From: JBIOYL01 sp044870185
Lineage (GTDB): Bacteria; Actinomycetota; CALGFH01
Direction of reading: 5' to 3'
Assembly: GCA_044870185.1 (NCBI GenBank)
Contig: JBIOYL010000335.1
Span: 1-8,347, forward strand
Length of the DNA stretch: 8,347 nucleotides
Made by a program: the position numbers and the translations under genes. Positions 6,431-8,347 of this stretch are shown here, in pieces (position 1 is the stretch's first letter; each line of letters begins with the position of its first letter). Below the pieces are notes generated by a model. The model worked only from the letters and a program-made list of their open reading frames with translations. It was not told the DNA's origin and did no database searches.

Positions 6431-6460
6431 GCGCCGAGGTAAGCGCCGAGGTAAGCGCCG
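6431..6460. repeat. 12-base tandem repeat, 2.5 copies
   Basis: GCGCCGAGGTAA is repeated at 6431-6442 and 6443-6454, with a further half copy GCGCCG at 6455-6460, just beyond the permease stop codon. The core CGAGGTA (6435-6441, 6447-6453) appears in inverted form, TACCTCG, at 6353-6359. The whole 6235-6478 stretch otherwise shows no credible gene. Confidence 0.75.
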
Positions 6461-6478
6461 GGCGTCGGCACCGTGGCG

Positions 6479-7405
6479 TCAGCGCCGCGGCGTCGACGGC
6501 GCCGTGGCGCCGGCCGGCTGGCGGCGGACCATGCCGATATAGACGAGCATCGGGGCGGCCAGCAGGACGACGGCGAGCAGCACCAGGCCGAGCTGCGCGG
6601 TGCCAAGGCCCAGGAGCTTGAGCCCGGAGGCGAGCAGCACCAGGCCGAGCGCCGGTCGGATGACGGCGTCGGGGGCCCGCGAGGAGATCCGGGCGCCGAC
6701 GTAGACGCCCGGGACGCTGCCGGCGAGCAGGGAGGCGGTGAGGTCGAGCCGGAAGTCGCCGAACAGCAGATGCCCCAGCGCGGCGGAGGCCACCAGCGGG
6801 ATCGCTTGGACCAGGTCGGTGCCGACCAGCTCGGCCGAGCTCAGCATCGGGTACAGCAACAGGAGCAGCACGATCATCAGCGAGCCGGAGCCGACCGAGG
6901 TCATGCCGACCACCAGGCCGCCGACCACGCCCACCAGGATGGTGGGGGCCACCTTGACGCGGAAGGGTCCGCGCTCGGCCGGCCGGTCGCCGGCCTGGCC
7001 CGGCGTGCCGGCGGCCCGGCGGGCCCCAAGCAGCCCCTTGCCGGCGATCGACCCGGCCGCGAGCAGCAGCGCGGCGCCGAGCGCGAGCTTGATCCGGCTC
7101 TGCACCTCGGCGCCGTTGCCGAGCTGGCGCAGCACCAGCACGCCGGCGAACGCCGACGGCACCGAGCCGACCACGAGCCACCTGACCAGGGTGGTGTGCA
7201 CGGTCCCGCGGCGCAGGTGCACGCCGCCGCCGACCGGTTTCATGATCACGGCAGCGACCAGGTCGCTGGACACCGCGGCCAGCGGCTGGACCCTGAACAG
7301 CAGCACCAGGATGGGGGTCATGAGCGCCCCGCCGCCCATCCCGGTCAGGCCGACCGTGAAGCCGACCACGAGCCCGGCCAGCGCGATGGCGGGGTCGATC
7401 TGCAC
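6479..7405 (-). CDS. TauE/SafE family permease (putative sulfite/sulfonate or anion exporter)
   Basis: A 308-residue polytopic inner-membrane protein of about eight hydrophobic segments. It shows the internal duplication of the TauE/SafE family. The first half opens with VGFTVGLTGMGGGALMTPIL near 14-33. The second half repeats the pattern with VGGLVVGMTSVGSGSLMIVL near 161-180, and each repeat is followed by a D-LV segment and a G-VP segment. The halves are joined by a polar loop at about 127-152. The C-terminal tail (QPAGATAPSTPRR) is hydrophilic. The GTG start at 7405 is preceded by GGGGAGG at 7414-7420, eight bases upstream, and gives a short N-terminus leading straight into the first helix. 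Family members move sulfite, sulfoacetate or related anions, but many are uncharacterised. No sulfur-metabolism gene lies next to it here, so the substrate is open. Confidence 0.9.
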   Translation of the reverse strand: MQIDPAIALAGLVVGFTVGLTGMGGGALMTPILVLLFRVQPLAAVSSDLVAAVIMKPVGGGVHLRRGTVHTTLVRWLVVGSVPSAFAGVLVLRQLGNGAEVQSRIKLALGAALLLAAGSIAGKGLLGARRAAGTPGQAGDRPAERGPFRVKVAPTILVGVVGGLVVGMTSVGSGSLMIVLLLLLYPMLSSAELVGTDLVQAIPLVASAALGHLLFGDFRLDLTASLLAGSVPGVYVGARISSRAPDAVIRPALGLVLLASGLKLLGLGTAQLGLVLLAVVLLAAPMLVYIGMVRRQPAGATAPSTPRR

Positions 7406-7637
7406 GAGCGCGACCTCCCCTCGACCGCCGGCGGACTACAGCTTGTCGACCGGGATACTAGACAACGCGGCTGGGAGCTGCCATCGGCCATCCTGCGGAT
7501 GCTCGCCGCACGCTGCGCGTGCGCAGGCTCCACAGCCCCCGGCGGCGCCGCGAGGTGCAGGTGGGCCCTCGGCTCCTCTATGGTGTCGGCTGCTGTTGTG
7601 CGCAGGAAGGTGCTGCCAAAGGAAAGAGAGGAGCCGT
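7406..7637. promoter_or_regulatory. Divergent intergenic region between permease and methyltransferase genes
   Basis: These 232 bases hold the promoters of two divergent genes. Candidate -10 boxes are ATACTA at 7455-7460, which reads TAGTAT on the minus strand and lies 50 bases before the permease start, and TATGGT at 7579-7584, 54 bases before the methyltransferase start. Neither has a convincing -35 box. The 9-mer GTGCGCAGG occurs at 7519-7527 and 7598-7606. A purine-rich stretch at 7618-7633 holds the methyltransferase ribosome binding site. I recognise no riboswitch. Confidence 0.35.
7508..7526. repeat. Two overlapping perfect inverted repeats, candidate operator
   Basis: GCACGC-TGC-GCGTGC (7508-7522) and CTGCGC-GT-GCGCAG (7513-7526) are both perfect dyads and share bases, so only one could form as a hairpin at a time. 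They lie between the two candidate promoters of the divergent region. The right arm of the second dyad recurs within GTGCGCAGG at 7598-7606. A repressor site is possible but unproven. Confidence 0.5.
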
Positions 7638-8347
7638 CTGAGCGGGCAGCCGTCCGGTCGCCCCGCCGACCCGCTCGCCGCCTGGCGTTGCCAGCTCGCG
7701 GCGTGGGCGATCCCAGCCGAGATCCTGGCCGCCGCCCCGGAGTCGCCGTGGGGCTTCCCGGTCGGGCTGTTTGCGGCCAGGGCGTCGGCGGCGCTGGACG
7801 CCGAGCCGACCCCCTCGACCGGTCAGGCGCTGGCCTGGCTGCCGCCGGGCGGCAGCGTGCTCGACGTCGGCGCGGGCGCCGGTGCCGCCAGCCTGCCGCT
7901 GGCCCGCCGGGCCGGCCGGATCGACGCGGTCGACAGCTCGGCCGCCATGCTGGCGGCGTTCCGGGCCGCGGCCGCGGCGGCCGGCGTGCCGGCCCGAACC
8001 GTGCTCGGTGCCTGGCCCGAGGTGGCCGGGCGGGTCGAGCCAGCCGACCTGGTCGTCTGCCATCACGTGCTCTACAACGTCCCCGACCTGGCCCCGTTCG
8101 CGCAGGCGCTGACCGGCCACGCCCGCCGCCGGGTGGTGGTCGAGCTGACCGCCACCCATCCGCTCGCCGACCTCGCCCCGTTGTGGCGTCACTTCCACGG
8201 GCTGGAGCGGCCGCAGGGCCCGACGGCCGACGACGCCGTCGCCGCCCTGCGCGCGCTCGGCCTGGCCGTCGACCGGCAGGACTGGCAGACCGACCCGGCC
8301 CCCGGCTTCGAACGCTGGCAGGACGTCGTCGCCTTCACCCGCCGCCG
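7638..8347 (+). CDS. Class I SAM-dependent methyltransferase (incomplete at window end)
   Basis: 236 residues are visible and the 3' end is cut off by the window. Motif I, VLDVGAGAG, is at 74-82 and binds S-adenosylmethionine. The post-I acidic segment IDAVDSSAAML follows, then DLVVCHHVLYNVPDL, the usual motif preceding strand 5. The N-terminal WAIPAEILAAAPESPWGFP segment is, as I recall, common in actinobacterial methyltransferases and supports the frame. No in-frame ATG or GTG lies between the open upstream region and motif I. The best start is CTG 7638, four bases after AGGAG (7629-7633). TTG 7596 is the alternative but has no ribosome binding site. An overlapping frame from ATG 7580 stays open but gives Arg/Gly/Pro-rich sequence without motifs. 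The methyl acceptor is unknown. Confidence 0.82.
   Translation, partial: MSGQPSGRPADPLAAWRCQLAAWAIPAEILAAAPESPWGFPVGLFAARASAALDAEPTPSTGQALAWLPPGGSVLDVGAGAGAASLPLARRAGRIDAVDSSAAMLAAFRAAAAAAGVPARTVLGAWPEVAGRVEPADLVVCHHVLYNVPDLAPFAQALTGHARRRVVVELTATHPLADLAPLWRHFHGLERPQGPTADDAVAALRALGLAVDRQDWQTDPAPGFERWQDVVAFTRR

Noticed and set aside
6352..6606. A small minus-strand frame containing a GAYLGAYLGAG repeat encoded by the 12-base tandem repeat
   Set aside because: It overlaps the end of the permease out of frame and has no ribosome binding site I can see. The peptide repeat just reflects the DNA repeat.
5877..7181. A 434-codon minus-strand open frame spanning the permease, the intergenic gap and the phospholipase
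   Set aside because: It is out of frame with both real genes and its protein is Arg/Pro-rich. Both real genes have proper ribosome binding sites and motifs.
7420..7637. Possible riboswitch in the leader of the methyltransferase gene
   Set aside because: I could not match the stretch to the conserved core of any riboswitch class I know. A covariance-model search would be decisive.

Overview
The window is a stretch of very high-GC bacterial chromosome (by eye above 70 % G+C, with strong G/C bias at third codon positions). The gene families point to Actinomycetota. They include an Ig-like/YkuD L,D-transpeptidase close to the mycobacterial LdtMt2 type, a bacterial wax ester synthase/diacylglycerol acyltransferase (WS/DGAT), an ACAD10/11-like acyl-CoA dehydrogenase, and a methyltransferase with an actinobacterial-looking N-terminus. 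Genus cannot be told from sequence alone. I see no tRNA, rRNA, CRISPR array, transposase, phage gene or attachment site.

Layout: (1) 43-2609, two minus-strand genes, an acyl-CoA dehydrogenase followed 50 bases later by a membrane-anchored L,D-transpeptidase. (2) 2610-2707, a 98-base divergent control region with an 18-base tandem repeat whose second copy supplies the ribosome binding site of the next gene. (3) 2708-5208, a plus-strand pair, an alpha/beta hydrolase overlapping by 13 bases a WS/DGAT, so probably translationally coupled. (4) 5278-6234, a patatin-like phospholipase on the minus strand, convergent with the WS/DGAT. (5) 6235-6478, a 244-base non-coding stretch holding a perfect 10-bp hairpin and short repeats. 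(6) 6479-7405, a TauE/SafE-family membrane permease on the minus strand. (7) 7406-7637, a divergent intergenic region with inverted repeats. (8) 7638 to the window end, an incomplete class I SAM-dependent methyltransferase that seems to begin with a CTG codon.

Working together (inference): the central block reads as a neutral-lipid neighbourhood. WS/DGAT makes triacylglycerol or wax ester from acyl-CoA, the alpha/beta hydrolase and patatin could release acyl chains from esters, and the acyl-CoA dehydrogenase could feed them into beta-oxidation. The transpeptidase (3-3 peptidoglycan crosslinking), the permease (sulfite, sulfonate or other anion export) and the methyltransferase have no evident link to this and look like ordinary neighbours. 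All seven CDSs look intact as far as they can be read, and none shows an obvious frameshift. I found no convincing undescribed system. The most unusual signals are regulatory or structural: the hairpin in front of the patatin gene, the repeat-built ribosome binding site, and the apparent CTG start.
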